From contig NZ_BDDE01000010.1 of NCBI RefSeq assembly GCF_008327685.1, positions 248,001-312,000 of the forward strand: a stretch of 64,000 bases of DNA. Reading direction: 5' to 3'. Of this stretch, positions 46,128 through 55,488 are shown in pieces. The notes below the pieces were generated by a model. That model had not been told where the DNA came from. It made no database searches and saw nothing but the letters and a program-made list of their open reading frames with translations. The first letter of the stretch is position 1. The number at the start of each line of letters is the position of its first letter. Source of the stretch: Actinomadura sp. K4S16. Its GTDB lineage: Bacteria > Actinomycetota > Actinomycetes > Streptosporangiales > Streptosporangiaceae. A program made the position numbers and the translations under genes.

Positions 46128-46901
46128 TCAGAGGCCGCGGGGGCGCAGGACGAACTCGACGATGCCGACCAGCCAGTCGGCGGCCATCGCGAGCACGGCG
46201 GTCAGGACGCTTCCGGTGAGCAGGATCGGGGTCCGGTTGAGGGAGATGCCGGTGTTGATGAGGTCGCCGAGCCCGCCCGCGTTGGTGAACGCGGCCAGCG
46301 TCGCGCTGCCCACGTTGAGGATCACCGCGACCCGGACGCTGGCGAGGATCACCGGGACGGCGAGCGGCAGCTCGACGCGGAACAGGACCGCCGCCCTGGA
46401 CAGGCCGATGCCGCGCCCCGCCTCGACGAGCGACCGGTCGACGCCCCGCAGGCCGACCATCGTGTTGCGCAGCACCGGCAGGGCCGACACGAGGATGAGC
46501 GCGATCACCGCCTTCTGGAAGCCGATGCCCACCGTCACGGCGAGCAGGACGAGGACCCCGATGGACGGGACGGCCTGGCCCACGTTGGCGAGCGCGAGGA
46601 ACGGCGCCGCCAGCCGGTCCAGCCGCGGCCGGGTCAGCAGCACGCCGAGCGGGATCGCGATCGCCAGGACGAGCGCCGTCGACACCGCGACCAGCGCGAT
46701 GTGCCGGAGGAACTGGTGGGTGATCTCGGACCGGTCGAGGGAGCGGCGCTCGATCGCGTCGAGGTCGAGGCCGCGCACGTAGAGGTAGAGCGCCGCCGAC
46801 ACCGCGGCGAGGAAGACGGGGGTGACGAGGAGCCCGGAGAGGGAGCGTCCGGCGGCCTCGTCGCCGGGCCTCGTCCGCTCCGGCACCGCCGTGACGGTCA
46901 T
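46128..46901 (-). CDS. OpuC-type ABC transporter permease
   Basis: The 257-residue protein has about six membrane helices and the permease signature EAGRGIGLSRAAVLFRVELPLAVPVI that contacts the ATPase. ATG 46901 overlaps the ATPase stop (ATGA); the frame extends to 46940 but the overlap decides the start. Second permease of the osmoprotectant importer. Confidence 0.9.
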   Translation of the reverse strand: MTVTAVPERTRPGDEAAGRSLSGLLVTPVFLAAVSAALYLYVRGLDLDAIERRSLDRSEITHQFLRHIALVAVSTALVLAIAIPLGVLLTRPRLDRLAAPFLALANVGQAVPSIGVLVLLAVTVGIGFQKAVIALILVSALPVLRNTMVGLRGVDRSLVEAGRGIGLSRAAVLFRVELPLAVPVILASVRVAVILNVGSATLAAFTNAGGLGDLINTGISLNRTPILLTGSVLTAVLAMAADWLVGIVEFVLRPRGL

Positions 46902-47908
46902 CGCCGCCGCTCCGGGGCCTGCCGGACGATCGCCGACCACGAGACGGCGCCAGCGGGGCGGCCGTCCTCGTCCAGGACGGTCGCGGTCTCGGCCCCGGCG
47001 CGGAGCATCGCGTCGAGGGCCTCGTACAGGGACTGGTCCGCGCGGACGGTCGCGCCCGCGGCGCCTTCGGCGGCGGGCCGCAGCTCGATCGAGCCGACCT
47101 CGACGAGCCGGAGCCGCCGCATCGCGGCGCCCGCCCCGACGAACTCCCTGACGAACCCGTCGGCCGGCTCCGCGAGGATCGCCGCGGGCGTGTCGTACTG
47201 CACCAGCTTCGCCCCCTGTCCGAGGATCGCGATCCGGTCTCCGAGCTTGAGCGCCTCGGTGAGGTCGTGGGTGACCAGCACGATCGTCTTGCCGATCCGG
47301 GCCTGGAGCTCCAGGAACGCGTCCTGCAGGCGCTCCCGCGTGATCGGGTCGAGGGCGCCGAACGGCTCGTCCATCAGCATCGCGGGCGGGTCGGCGGCGA
47401 GGGCGCGGGCGACCCCCACGCGCTGCTGCTGCCCGCCGGACAGCTCCTTCGGATACCGGCCGCGGTAGGTGCCCGGGTCGAGCCCGACCATGTCGAGCAG
47501 CTCGTCGACGCGGGCGCGGACGCGCCCCTTGTCCCAGCCGAGCGTGCGCGGGATGAGCCCGACGTTCGCGGCGATCGTCATGTGCGGGAACAGCCCCACC
47601 TGCTGGATCACGTAGCCGATGCGGCGGCGCAGCCGGTCGGGGTCGGCCCGGGTGACGTCCTCCCCGTCGAGCAGGATGCGTCCCGCGGTCGGCTCGATCA
47701 ACCGGTTGATCAGGCGCAGCGTGGTCGTCTTGCCGCAGCCGGACGGGCCCAGCAGCACGACGATCTCCCCGTCCCGGACGCTGAGCGTGAGGCCGTCGAC
47801 GGCCGGAGCGTCCTGCCCCGGATACCGCTTGGTGACGCCCTCCAGCCGGATCATCTCCCGTCCTGGCGGGGCGGCTTGCGCGGTCTCGGTCGCGGCGGGT
47901 TCGGTCAT
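46898..47908 (-). CDS. OpuC-type ABC transporter ATPase with C-terminal CBS-like region
   Basis: The 336-residue ATPase has Walker A GPSGCGKTT, signature LSGGQQQRVGVARAL, Walker B AMLMDEPFGALD and switch THD. After about residue 260 comes a region with ATVRADQSLYEALDAMLRAGAETATVLDEDGRPAGAVSW, which reads as a CBS-like half, as in OpuCA/OpuAA where CBS domains sense ionic strength. Both ends are joined to permease genes by ATGA overlaps. Confidence 0.92.
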   Translation of the reverse strand: MTEPAATETAQAAPPGREMIRLEGVTKRYPGQDAPAVDGLTLSVRDGEIVVLLGPSGCGKTTTLRLINRLIEPTAGRILLDGEDVTRADPDRLRRRIGYVIQQVGLFPHMTIAANVGLIPRTLGWDKGRVRARVDELLDMVGLDPGTYRGRYPKELSGGQQQRVGVARALAADPPAMLMDEPFGALDPITRERLQDAFLELQARIGKTIVLVTHDLTEALKLGDRIAILGQGAKLVQYDTPAAILAEPADGFVREFVGAGAAMRRLRLVEVGSIELRPAAEGAAGATVRADQSLYEALDAMLRAGAETATVLDEDGRPAGAVSWSAIVRQAPERRR

Positions 47909-48549
47909 CGCAGCCCCCTGGGGGTGGTGAGCCGGGACAGCAGGAGGAACAGCGCGTCCAGGACGAGCGCCAGGACGGCGACGCCGAGCGTGCCGGCGAG
48001 CGTGTCGTTCAGCGCGTTGGCGCCGCCGATGCGGGCCAGCCCGCCGAAGATCAGCTCGCCGAGCCCCGGCCCGGCCACCGCGGCGGCGATCGCCGCGATC
48101 GCCACGGTCATGATCGTGGCGACCCGGACACCGGTGAGCACGACCGGCCAGGCCAGCGGCAGCCTGACCCGCAGCATCCGGCTCAGCGGCCCCATCCCCA
48201 TCCCCCGCGCCGCCTCCTCGACGGCGCTCGGCACGCCGTCCAGGCCGGTGATCGTGTTGCGCAGGATCGGGAACACCGCGTACAGCGCCAGCGCGGTGAC
48301 GGTGGGCGCCAGGCCCAGCCCGAACACCGGGATGAGCAGCCCGAAGAGCGCGAGCGACGGGACGGTGAGCATGGTGCCGGCGACGCCGAGGGCCAGCCCC
48401 CGCGCCCGCGGCCGCCCCTCGACCGCGATACCGAGCCCGATCCCGACCACCGCCGCGATCCCCACGGCGATCAGGACGACCTCGGCGTGCTCGCCCGCCA
48501 TCCGGGCGATCGTGGGCCAGCGTTCGGCGAGGTACTCGGAGAAGCTCAT
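47905..48549 (-). CDS. OpuC-type ABC transporter permease
   Basis: The 214-residue permease has five to six membrane helices and signature EEAARGMGMGPLSRMLRVRLPLAWPVV. First gene of the operon; ATGA overlap with the ATPase. Together with the second permease it would form a heterodimeric channel, as in OpuCB/OpuCD. Confidence 0.9.
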   Translation of the reverse strand: MSFSEYLAERWPTIARMAGEHAEVVLIAVGIAAVVGIGLGIAVEGRPRARGLALGVAGTMLTVPSLALFGLLIPVFGLGLAPTVTALALYAVFPILRNTITGLDGVPSAVEEAARGMGMGPLSRMLRVRLPLAWPVVLTGVRVATIMTVAIAAIAAAVAGPGLGELIFGGLARIGGANALNDTLAGTLGVAVLALVLDALFLLLSRLTTPRGLR

Positions 48550-48836
48550 CGCCGCCTCCCCTCACCGCGGGGGTCGGCGGGAGCCCGGACAAGGACGGTG
48601 GCGTCGGCGTCTCCCATACCTCAGAGGCTGCCTACGGATGATCAGTCTGGCAATAACAGATCGGTGAGAACGAACACGCACCCCCGCCCGCAGCGCCGCC
48701 AGACCCGCGAACCCCCCACTCCGCCGCGCCGAAGCGACCGCAGATCGACCACCGAGGAGGTCCTCTGGACAAGGCGGCTGGGCAAAGGGCGGGGACCGGC
48801 CGACACTGGTGGGACCGCGCCGAAAGGAGCCCCGAG

Positions 48837-49787
48837 GTGCCGTACGCCTACGATCCGGAACTCCTCCCGTGGATCGAGACGGTCCCGGATCTGTCGATCG
48901 CCGACATCGAGCAGACCCGCCGGGACGAGGCGAAGATGTTCGGCGGGATGCCGGAATACGTCCCTCCCGCACCGGTCGAGACCCGCGACATCACCGTCCC
49001 CGGACCGCCGGGCGCCCCGGACGTCCCGCTCCGCGTCTACGCTCCGGCGAACCGGGAGGGAGTCCTTCCCGGCCTCGTCTACCTCCATCCGGGCGGATTC
49101 GTCCTCGGCAGCATCGACATGTCCGAGGACGACGCGACCCGCATCGCGGCAGAGGCCGGCGCCGTCGTGGTCTCCGTCGAGTACCGGCTCGCTCCCGAAC
49201 ACCCCTTCCCCGCCGGGCTTGAGGACTGCTACGCCGCCCTCACCTGGACGGCGGCGCACGCCACCGATCTCGGCATCGCCCCTGAACGGCTGGCGGTGGG
49301 CGGGGAGAGCGCGGGCGGCGGACTCTCCGCGGCCGTCGCCCTGCTAGCCCGGGACCGGGGCGGTCCCCCGCTGTGCTTCCAACTCCTCAGCGTCCCGGAA
49401 CTGGACGACCGCCTCGACACGCCTTCCATGCGCACCTTCACCGACACGCCGATCTGGCACCGCCCCAACGCCGAACTGAGCTGGGACTACTACCTGGGCA
49501 AGGGTGTCCGCGGCACCGAAGCAGTCTCCCCGTACGCGGCACCCGCCCGAGCCGAAGACCTGTCCGGTCTACCGCCCGCCTACATCACGGCCTGCGAGTT
49601 CGACCCGCTACGCGACGAGGGCCTGGCCTACGCCCAACGCCTGATCCAGGCGGGCATCCCCACGGAGGTCCACCACTACCCCGGCACCTTCCACGGCTCC
49701 ACGATGATCACAGCCGCGACCATCACAAAACGCATGCTCGCCGACCGCACCAACGCCCTCCGCCGCGCCCTACACCCCACCCCCTGA
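48837..49787 (+). CDS. HSL-family alpha/beta hydrolase (esterase)
   Basis: The 316-residue protein follows the hormone-sensitive lipase family: oxyanion region LVYLHPGGFVLGS (HPGG instead of the usual HGGG), nucleophile Ser in VGGESAGGG, catalytic Asp in CEFDPLRDEG and His in YPGTFHGS. The GTG start follows AAAGGAG and GAGG. It hydrolyses short acyl esters by family knowledge; the substrate is unknown. Single gene after the transporter operon, which is divergent. Confidence 0.88.
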   Translation: MPYAYDPELLPWIETVPDLSIADIEQTRRDEAKMFGGMPEYVPPAPVETRDITVPGPPGAPDVPLRVYAPANREGVLPGLVYLHPGGFVLGSIDMSEDDATRIAAEAGAVVVSVEYRLAPEHPFPAGLEDCYAALTWTAAHATDLGIAPERLAVGGESAGGGLSAAVALLARDRGGPPLCFQLLSVPELDDRLDTPSMRTFTDTPIWHRPNAELSWDYYLGKGVRGTEAVSPYAAPARAEDLSGLPPAYITACEFDPLRDEGLAYAQRLIQAGIPTEVHHYPGTFHGSTMITAATITKRMLADRTNALRRALHPTP

Positions 49788-50417
49788 CCCAAGACCACGC
49801 GGACGGCCGCCCCAACCAGCGCGGCGGCGGCGCTGCGCGCGGCGGCCCTGTCCGGCCGCGGGAGCGGGGCGCGCGCGCCGAGCACCGCCGCCGCGGAATC
49901 CGAGCCGCAGGCACAACGACACCCCACCGCCGGGGGCCGCGGAGACCACTCGCATGCACCTCCACACCGCCGACCGCCTACCGGTCAGCCTTGCTTCCAC
50001 ACAATGGAAGGAACCCCCGTCCCCGTAACGCACACCCGCAAAGAATTGAACGTCCGACGCACACCCCCGCCTCAGTTCCCCGGGCTGGACGCGGCCCCCG
50101 CTTCCCAGGGCCGCGTCCAACCCCAGGCCCACGTCGACCCCAGGGCCACCACCCCAGGGCCACCCCGGCACTCGGACCACGTCAGTGCTCAGGCATGGCC
50201 GCCCGCGCCGCTATCGCCGGCGCGCCTGCGGGTGAAGCAGACACCGCCGCCGTTCAGGACGGAAGAGGCTGGCCGTGCCACCGCCCAGCTCATGCTGACT
50301 CTTCCGGTCCGCCTGCCCGGCCTGCGCATTGCACGCCGCCGATTGTTTCTGGGACGGGCGCGGCGGCTCAGCTCCCGCACCGGCGCGCGTGTCGGTGGGG
50401 GCGGCTAGCCTCTGGCC
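49788..50417. other. 630-bp stretch without a supported gene
   Basis: Several open frames exist on both strands but their products are low-complexity (Gly/Arg/Pro-rich) and resemble no family. The stretch holds a direct repeat (ACCCCAGGGCCACC twice near 50146-50173) and an unusual C-rich plus strand. It may be a decayed gene or intergenic spacer. A TAGCCT -10 for the next gene is at its end (50406-50411). Confidence 0.6.
50406..50411 (+). promoter_or_regulatory. -10 element for leaderless gene
   Basis: TAGCCT six bases before ATG 50418. Confidence 0.5.
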
Positions 50418-50783
50418 ATGGCAGCGCGTTTCTCCCACCTGGTCATCGATTCTCGTGAACCGTCCGCCCTCGCCGAGTTCTGGGCGGCCGTCCTCGAGCA
50501 GCCGGTCCTCTACCGGTCGGACGACGAGGTCATCGTCGGGGCGGACCCGCACACCCACCCCGGACTGTGCTTCATTCGCGACGACGCCACGAAGACCTCG
50601 AAGAACCGGCTGCACATCGATCTCGACCCGGACGACCAGGAAGCCGAAGTGCGGCGCATCCTGGCTCTGGGCGCCCGCCGAGTCGACATCGGCCAGTCCG
50701 CCGACGTGTCGTGGGTCGTGCTCGCCGACCCCGAAGGCAACGAGTTCTGCGTGTTGCGGCCTCACACCTCTCTCATTGAGTAG
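50418..50783 (+). CDS. VOC-superfamily protein
   Basis: A 121-residue protein with FSHLVIDSREPSALAEFWAAVL at the start and VLADPEGNEFCVLRP at the end, the glyoxalase-like fold of actinobacterial VOC proteins. Role unknown. Leaderless-type promoter. The MmcQ/YjbR-like gene follows after 32 bp. Confidence 0.87.
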   Translation: MAARFSHLVIDSREPSALAEFWAAVLEQPVLYRSDDEVIVGADPHTHPGLCFIRDDATKTSKNRLHIDLDPDDQEAEVRRILALGARRVDIGQSADVSWVVLADPEGNEFCVLRPHTSLIE

Positions 50784-50815
50784 CTCCTCCGTGAACGGGC
50801 CGACTTCAGGATGGG

Positions 50816-51196
50816 ATGGCAGAAATGAGTGACTTCGACGCGTTGGTCCGGGTGCGAGAGATCTGTTTGTCACTGCCGGAGGTGGTGGAGAAACCCTTCG
50901 GCGGCCACACGGCGCCCTCCTTCCGCATTCGCGACAAGATGTTCGTGATGACGTCCGAGGACGGCCTGTCCCTGACGTTCAAGGCCGGACCCGGCGTGCA
51001 GGAAGCCCTCGTGTCGGAGGCCCCGGAGCGCTTCTTCGTCCCGAAGTACGTGGGCGCCAAGGGCTGGGTCGGCGCACGACTCGACATCGACCACGACTGG
51101 GACGAGATGTCCGAGCTGATCGAGGACAGCTACCGACTCATCGCCCCGAAACGCCTGGCCAAGCTCCTCGACGACGAGCAGCCCTCCCCTCACTGA
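50816..51196 (+). CDS. MmcQ/YjbR-family protein
   Basis: The 126-residue protein has the MmcQ/YjbR fold pattern: REICLSLPEVVEKPFGGHTAPSFRIRDKMF, VPKYVGAKGWVGARLD and a C-terminal SYRLIAPKRLAKLL. The fold resembles a double-wing DNA-binding domain; no function is established. The start could be ATG 50816 or ATG 50825. Confidence 0.88.
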   Translation: MAEMSDFDALVRVREICLSLPEVVEKPFGGHTAPSFRIRDKMFVMTSEDGLSLTFKAGPGVQEALVSEAPERFFVPKYVGAKGWVGARLDIDHDWDEMSELIEDSYRLIAPKRLAKLLDDEQPSPH

Positions 51197-51469
51197 CACA
51201 CCGCCGCCGACACCCGGTGTCGGCGCATCCGGCCTTTTCACAACGCTCGGCCATCCGTGCGGCGTGCTCGCCCCGTCCGCGCGGCGGGCTCGGTTGCATA
51301 TGAGCGGCGTACCGGGTGTCGTGCGCTCGACGGGGTCGGTCCGTGGGCGCGGCGGGGGCCGGGCATTCGTGCGTGGGTCGGGGGTGGTGGCGGAGGGCGG
51401 CGGTCAATGTGGCGATTTGCGGTACGGGTTGGGCTGGTGTCGGGGGTGCCCGGTGTTGACGGCGAGGGG

Positions 51470-52369
51470 TCAGCGTGGGCGGCGGTTCAGGTGGGTTAGG
51501 CGGGTGGCTATGCGGTTCATTGTGGTGTTGTCGGGGTTCCAGCCGCGTTGTTGTAGTGCTGTCAGGAGGGCGGCCAGGTAGGGGGTGGGGCGGGTTAGGA
51601 AGTTCTTGGTGACGGGGATGATTTCCCAGCCCATTTCCTTGGCTAGCCAGTCTCGGCGGCGGGTGTCGTGGGCTCTGGCCTCTCGGCCGGTGTGGTGGCG
51701 TTCACCGTCGTATTCGAGGCCTACGCGGAAGTCGCGGTAGCCGAGGTCGACGTAGAGCGGATGGCCCCGTGGGCCCCGGACGGGGATCTGGGTCTGAGGG
51801 CGCGGGAAGCCGGCGTCCGCGACGGCTACGCGGATCCAACTCTCGCCGGGGGAGGCCGCGCCGCGGTCACCGAGCCGGAGGATCTGGCGCAGCCGTTCGT
51901 TGCCTCGGTATCCCGGCAGCGAGCGCGCCATCGCGGCGAGTTCCCCGACGTCCATGTCCCGGCGCAGGAACTGGTCGAGAGCCGCGACCGCCTCGCAGCG
52001 GGGGAGCCAGCGGGCGCAGTCGAGGGCGGTGCGGGCCAGGCATGTGAGGCGTACATCGGATTCCTCCACTACGTGTTCGGACGGTATTTCGGCGTTGTCG
52101 GCGGTGACCGGAAATGAGTCGGACGTTCCGGGAGTGAGGAACTCGACGTCCCAGTCGATCTCGCTCACTCCCGGGGGTAATACGTCGAGGCCCCACAACC
52201 ATGCGGCCGTGCGCCGCGCGATGACGACCTCACGGGGAAGGAGGCCGCTCAGCGCCGCGGCGCGTGCGGCGAGACCGGCTCCCTTGACGGGGAGGAGATA
52301 GGCGTCCGGGCCGATGGGAATGATCGAATCGGCGGCCGTTCGCTTCCAGGTGAGGGTGAATCCGTCCAT
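51470..52369 (-). CDS. DUF559/AbiEi-like protein with nuclease-fold C terminus
   Basis: A 299-residue protein. The first part (about 30-160) resembles the AbiEi-like antitoxin region (VVIARRTAAWLWGLDVLPPG, VRLTCLARTALDCARWL); the second part (about 195-270) has PLYVDLGYRDFRVGLEYDGERHH...RRRDWLAKEMGWEIIPVT, the Vsr-like PD-(D/E)XK DUF559 fold. Such proteins are common in multiple copies in actinobacteria, of unknown role. No toxin partner lies beside it. Codon use at the 3' end is less GC-biased than in neighbours. ATG 52369 follows CATCAT by six bases. Confidence 0.75.
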   Translation of the reverse strand: MDGFTLTWKRTAADSIIPIGPDAYLLPVKGAGLAARAAALSGLLPREVVIARRTAAWLWGLDVLPPGVSEIDWDVEFLTPGTSDSFPVTADNAEIPSEHVVEESDVRLTCLARTALDCARWLPRCEAVAALDQFLRRDMDVGELAAMARSLPGYRGNERLRQILRLGDRGAASPGESWIRVAVADAGFPRPQTQIPVRGPRGHPLYVDLGYRDFRVGLEYDGERHHTGREARAHDTRRRDWLAKEMGWEIIPVTKNFLTRPTPYLAALLTALQQRGWNPDNTTMNRIATRLTHLNRRPR

Positions 52370-52451
52370 GGGACGATGATGCCGGGCCGGGGGTTTGCGT
52401 GAATGCCGGCCCAAGAATGTGGATAACTTTGATTTTCCCCAGGTCGGAGCT

Positions 52452-53243
52452 TTAGGCGCGGAGCGTGCCGCCCGGCGGTGGCTCCTCGGGGACCGGGGTC
52501 GCGGAGACGGCGCTCGTCGCCCACAGGGCCAGGCGGTTGATCAAGTCGGGGGTGGCCGCCACCTCGGCGTGGCCGAAACCCGGTTCGATCCACAGTTCTT
52601 TCGGGTCGGACGCCGCCCGGTAGAGCTGGTGGCCGTGCTCGACGGGGAAGAAGGAGTCCGCGGCCCCGTGGACGACCAGCAGCGGCACCGGCGCGATCCG
52701 CCCCGCGACCTCGTGAGGCGCCTCCGGGATCGGATCCCAGCCCTTGGGGGCGATCCGGGTGCCGCGCGCCAGCCGGACGGCCATCCGGCCCGCGCGCCGT
52801 TCGATCACCCAGTGGACGCGCCGCATCGGCGCCGTCCCGCGGTAGTACCAGCGGGCCGGGGCGCTGACGGAGACCACCGCGTCGACCCCGCCGTGCAGCG
52901 CCGCGTGCCGGACGACGACGGCGCCGCCCATGGAGAACCCCGTCAGGACGATCCGTCCGTATCCCCGGCGGCGCGCCGCGGCGACCGCCGCGTCGACGTC
53001 CAGGACCTCGCGGTCACCGACCGTGGAATGCCCGCCGGAGCGTCCGTGGCCGCGGAAGTCGATCCCGATGACGCCGCCGTGCCGTCCGAGGGCGGCGGCG
53101 ATCCGGCGGAGCGCGGGCTGGCGCCACGAGCAGGTGAAGCCGTGCGCCAGGACGAAGCAGACGTCGCCTTCGTGCCGCGTGTGACCGGCGTCGATGCGGA
53201 CGCCGTCGGCGGCGTAGAGGGTCAGCGGTTCGGGTGTCGCCAC
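52452..53243 (-). CDS. Alpha/beta hydrolase
   Basis: The 263-residue protein has CFVLAHGFTCSW, IDFRGHGRSGGHS, nucleophile Ser in LTGFSMGGAVVV, Asp in VVHGAADSFFP and His near GFGHAEVAA. It belongs to the serine hydrolase (lipase/esterase) group; the substrate is unknown. It starts at GTG 53243. Confidence 0.87.
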   Translation of the reverse strand: MATPEPLTLYAADGVRIDAGHTRHEGDVCFVLAHGFTCSWRQPALRRIAAALGRHGGVIGIDFRGHGRSGGHSTVGDREVLDVDAAVAAARRRGYGRIVLTGFSMGGAVVVRHAALHGGVDAVVSVSAPARWYYRGTAPMRRVHWVIERRAGRMAVRLARGTRIAPKGWDPIPEAPHEVAGRIAPVPLLVVHGAADSFFPVEHGHQLYRAASDPKELWIEPGFGHAEVAATPDLINRLALWATSAVSATPVPEEPPPGGTLRA

Positions 53244-53577
53244 ACCTCAATGATCCCGCATCGGCCGCGGTGAGGGCCGGGACGGCTTCTCCTCGGTCCC
53301 ATAACGGCCTTCCCGCGACACGGCCAAAACCGCATTCCCAAACCACGGTTCTGGTCACGCCGAGCACAAAGACTCCCAAGCGGAACCGGTGCTTTAATCG
53401 ACCCCCGGGAATCCCGCACCTCAATGGCCCACAGCAGGCACCACGGTTGTCCATGGGGAAATGATGATTTGGGGGTGTCACCTCCGGGGTGGGCTGAAAG
53501 GGCAGGCCGCCGGGTAGATATCCGAACGTGTCTGGTGGGCTGGTTGGTCGGCGGGCTCAGGCGTCGGATTGGCTGCT
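53244..53577. other. 334-bp intergenic region
   Basis: Less GC-rich than its surroundings, between a leftward hydrolase gene and a rightward hypothetical gene. The word CACCTCAATG occurs twice (about 53243 and 53419). No gene, clear palindrome or RNA structure seen. Confidence 0.6.
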
Positions 53578-53910
53578 ATGGACAGCGAAGACCGCGCGCT
53601 TCGGGTGAGAGCACGCCGTACGCGGCGAGCCGGTGAGCGCGGAGGCATCCCGCTCCCGGACGATCCGGAATCCCCGGGAACCGCTCCGGAGCACCGGCGC
53701 GAGGCCGAGGAGTACGCTCGGCAGGCGATGATCTCCTCGGCACGGGCCCACGACCGCGCCGCGGTGCTCCTGGAGGGAATGGCGACCGCCCATCCCGAAG
53801 AGGCGGAACTGCATCTCAAGTCGGCCGCGCGCCATCGCCGATGGGCCGACAACGACAGGAGCCTGGCCCGGCAGTACGCGCCGCGAAGCAGCGAACCCGA
53901 CCGTCTCTGA
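53578..53910 (+). CDS. Hypothetical charged helical protein
   Basis: A 110-residue, Arg/Glu/Ala-rich protein with probable long helices (EHRREAEEYARQAMISSARAHDRAAVLLEGMA). I do not recognise a family. Codon use is typical, so it is probably real. ATG 53578 is chosen; a TTG nine bases upstream is possible. No operon partner. Confidence 0.55.
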   Translation: MDSEDRALRVRARRTRRAGERGGIPLPDDPESPGTAPEHRREAEEYARQAMISSARAHDRAAVLLEGMATAHPEEAELHLKSAARHRRWADNDRSLARQYAPRSSEPDRL

Positions 53911-54084
53911 ACCCGCCTCCCCGCACGCGGCGGGACGCGGAGGCGTCGGCCGCCGGCGCATGACTCCGTCATGCGGAAGGCCGGCCCTCTGAACCGGCGG
54001 GAAGCGGACGCGGGGATGCGGTCAAAAGCCGGGTGACCGGCACCGACGCTGCGAAGGGTCCGCGATGACGAGGATGAAACCGCG

Positions 54085-54378
54085 GTGACCGGAGCCGACC
54101 CCGCCGCGGGCTCGGCCGACGAGGGGGTGGCGGACCGGGTGGCCGCCCAGGGCACCCGGCCGCGACTGGCCGACGCGCTGCGCCGCCTGAACCGCGGGCA
54201 GCGGGACGTGCTGCTGCTGACCGCGTCCGGAGACCTGTCCCCGGCCGAGATCGGCACGGCCCTCGGCATCGCCACCGGCACCGTCCATTCCCGGCTCAGC
54301 CGCGCCCGCACCAGGATGCGCGAGGCGCTCGGCGGGATCGACCCCCTTGACATGGGAGAGGAGCAGTTCCATGGGTGA
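54085..54378 (+). CDS. Truncated ECF sigma factor, region 4 only
   Basis: The 97-residue product consists of a sigma-70 region 4 (LADALRRLNRGQRDVLLLTASGDLSPAEIGTALGIATGTVHSRLSRARTRMREAL), the -35-binding helix-turn-helix; the core-binding region 2 of normal ECF sigma factors (about 70-80 residues) is missing, and the frame is closed by TGA at 54034. It still overlaps the membrane-protein gene by 8 bp as intact sigma genes do. It may be a remnant after deletion, or a small DNA-binding regulator. GTG start without a clear Shine-Dalgarno. Confidence 0.65.
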   Translation: MTGADPAAGSADEGVADRVAAQGTRPRLADALRRLNRGQRDVLLLTASGDLSPAEIGTALGIATGTVHSRLSRARTRMREALGGIDPLDMGEEQFHG

Positions 54379-55348
54379 ACTCCGCCGCATGTACGACGAG
54401 GTGGCCCCGCCGAGCCCGGAGGTCCTGGCCGAGGGCCGGGCCCGGCTGGTCGCCCTCACCGGGGACGACCGGCGCCGCAGCCCGCGGCCCCGGCGGTCCA
54501 GGGGCCTGCCGGCGGTCGCTCTGGCCGGCGCGGTGGCGGCCGCCGGGGCCGTGGTGGTCGCGGCGCAGGGCTCGGACGACGGCCCCCGCGAGATCCGGCC
54601 GGTCAGCGCCCACGAGGTGCTGACCCGGGCGGCCGCCACCGCCCGCCTGGAGCCCGAGCTGCACCCCCGTCCCGGCCAGTACCTCTACGTCCGGTCCGTC
54701 GTCGCCTGGGGGCCGGGCAAGGTCGCTCCGGGCAAGTCCGCGGGCAAGGAGACGCGGGAGCGCTGGGTGTCGGTCGACGGCTCCAAGCCGGGGCTGCTGC
54801 GCGAACCCTGCCGCAGGCCGGGAGCCAAAGTCTGCGACTCCCCGATCCCCGTCCAGGACGAGAGCGCGCCCGTCCCCCGTCCGGGCAGTCATCTGTGGCT
54901 GGTGCGTGAACTGCCGGGGCTGATCGAGCATTGGATTCCCCAGGTCAAGGCGCACACGCCCGCCCCCGCAGCCACCCCGGTCCGCGGCAGGCCGTTCGGG
55001 GAGTGGGACTGGTACGGGGTCGGCGAGCTCGTCGGCGACTACCTGCCCCCGAGACTGCGCGCCGAGGTCTTCGAGTTCCTCAGCGACGTCCCGCGGGTCA
55101 GGGTGGACGAGCACGCGACCGACGCCCTCGACCGTCCCGCCGTCGCCCTCTCCCAGGACTCCGGCGGCGGCCGGCTGGAGCTGGTGTTCGACCGCTCCAC
55201 CTACCGCTTCCTCGGCAGCCGCTACCTCGATCTGAAGCCCCGCCCCGTCGGCGGCGACTGGACCTCCGAGCCGGAGAGCGGCGCCGGAGAGGTGAAGACC
55301 ACCGTCCTCCAGGTCAAGGTCGCCGACCGCCTCCCCACCGGATCCTGA
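54371..55348 (+). CDS. CU044_5270-family membrane protein (ECF sigma partner)
   Basis: The 325-residue protein has a cytoplasmic N terminus (MGELRRMYDEVAPPSPEVLAEGRARLVAL), a membrane helix at about 48-67 and an extracellular domain of about 255 residues. This family is found directly after actinobacterial ECF sigma genes and is thought to act as anti-sigma or signal protein. ATG 54371 follows GAGAGGAG and overlaps the truncated sigma gene. With the sigma factor lacking region 2, its role is unclear. Confidence 0.8.
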   Translation: MGELRRMYDEVAPPSPEVLAEGRARLVALTGDDRRRSPRPRRSRGLPAVALAGAVAAAGAVVVAAQGSDDGPREIRPVSAHEVLTRAAATARLEPELHPRPGQYLYVRSVVAWGPGKVAPGKSAGKETRERWVSVDGSKPGLLREPCRRPGAKVCDSPIPVQDESAPVPRPGSHLWLVRELPGLIEHWIPQVKAHTPAPAATPVRGRPFGEWDWYGVGELVGDYLPPRLRAEVFEFLSDVPRVRVDEHATDALDRPAVALSQDSGGGRLELVFDRSTYRFLGSRYLDLKPRPVGGDWTSEPESGAGEVKTTVLQVKVADRLPTGS

Positions 55349-55488
55349 CCGCGGACGGCGGGCCCGGCATCAGCCCGATGCCGGGCCCGTCGGCGTCGCC
55401 GGCCCGCCGAGCCCGGACGCGCTCCGGCTTGGCCGCTCGGGCGGTGGGGAACTGTGTAAGGATCTGATCATCTCTAGAGGAGGTCCTT

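Noticed and set aside
49770..50180. Reverse open frame of 136 codons in the 49.8-50.4 kb gap
   Set aside because: Gly/Arg-rich, no ribosome site, no known pattern.
51197..51469. Forward open frames (51257-51581) in the gap before the DUF559-like gene
   Set aside because: Gly/Val/Arg-rich translation with no family pattern and partly antisense to the DUF559-like gene.
53478..54353. Reverse open frame of 291 codons, and another at 54022-54639
   Set aside because: Ser/Arg/Ala-rich products without family pattern; they cover the more credible forward genes at 53578 and 54085.
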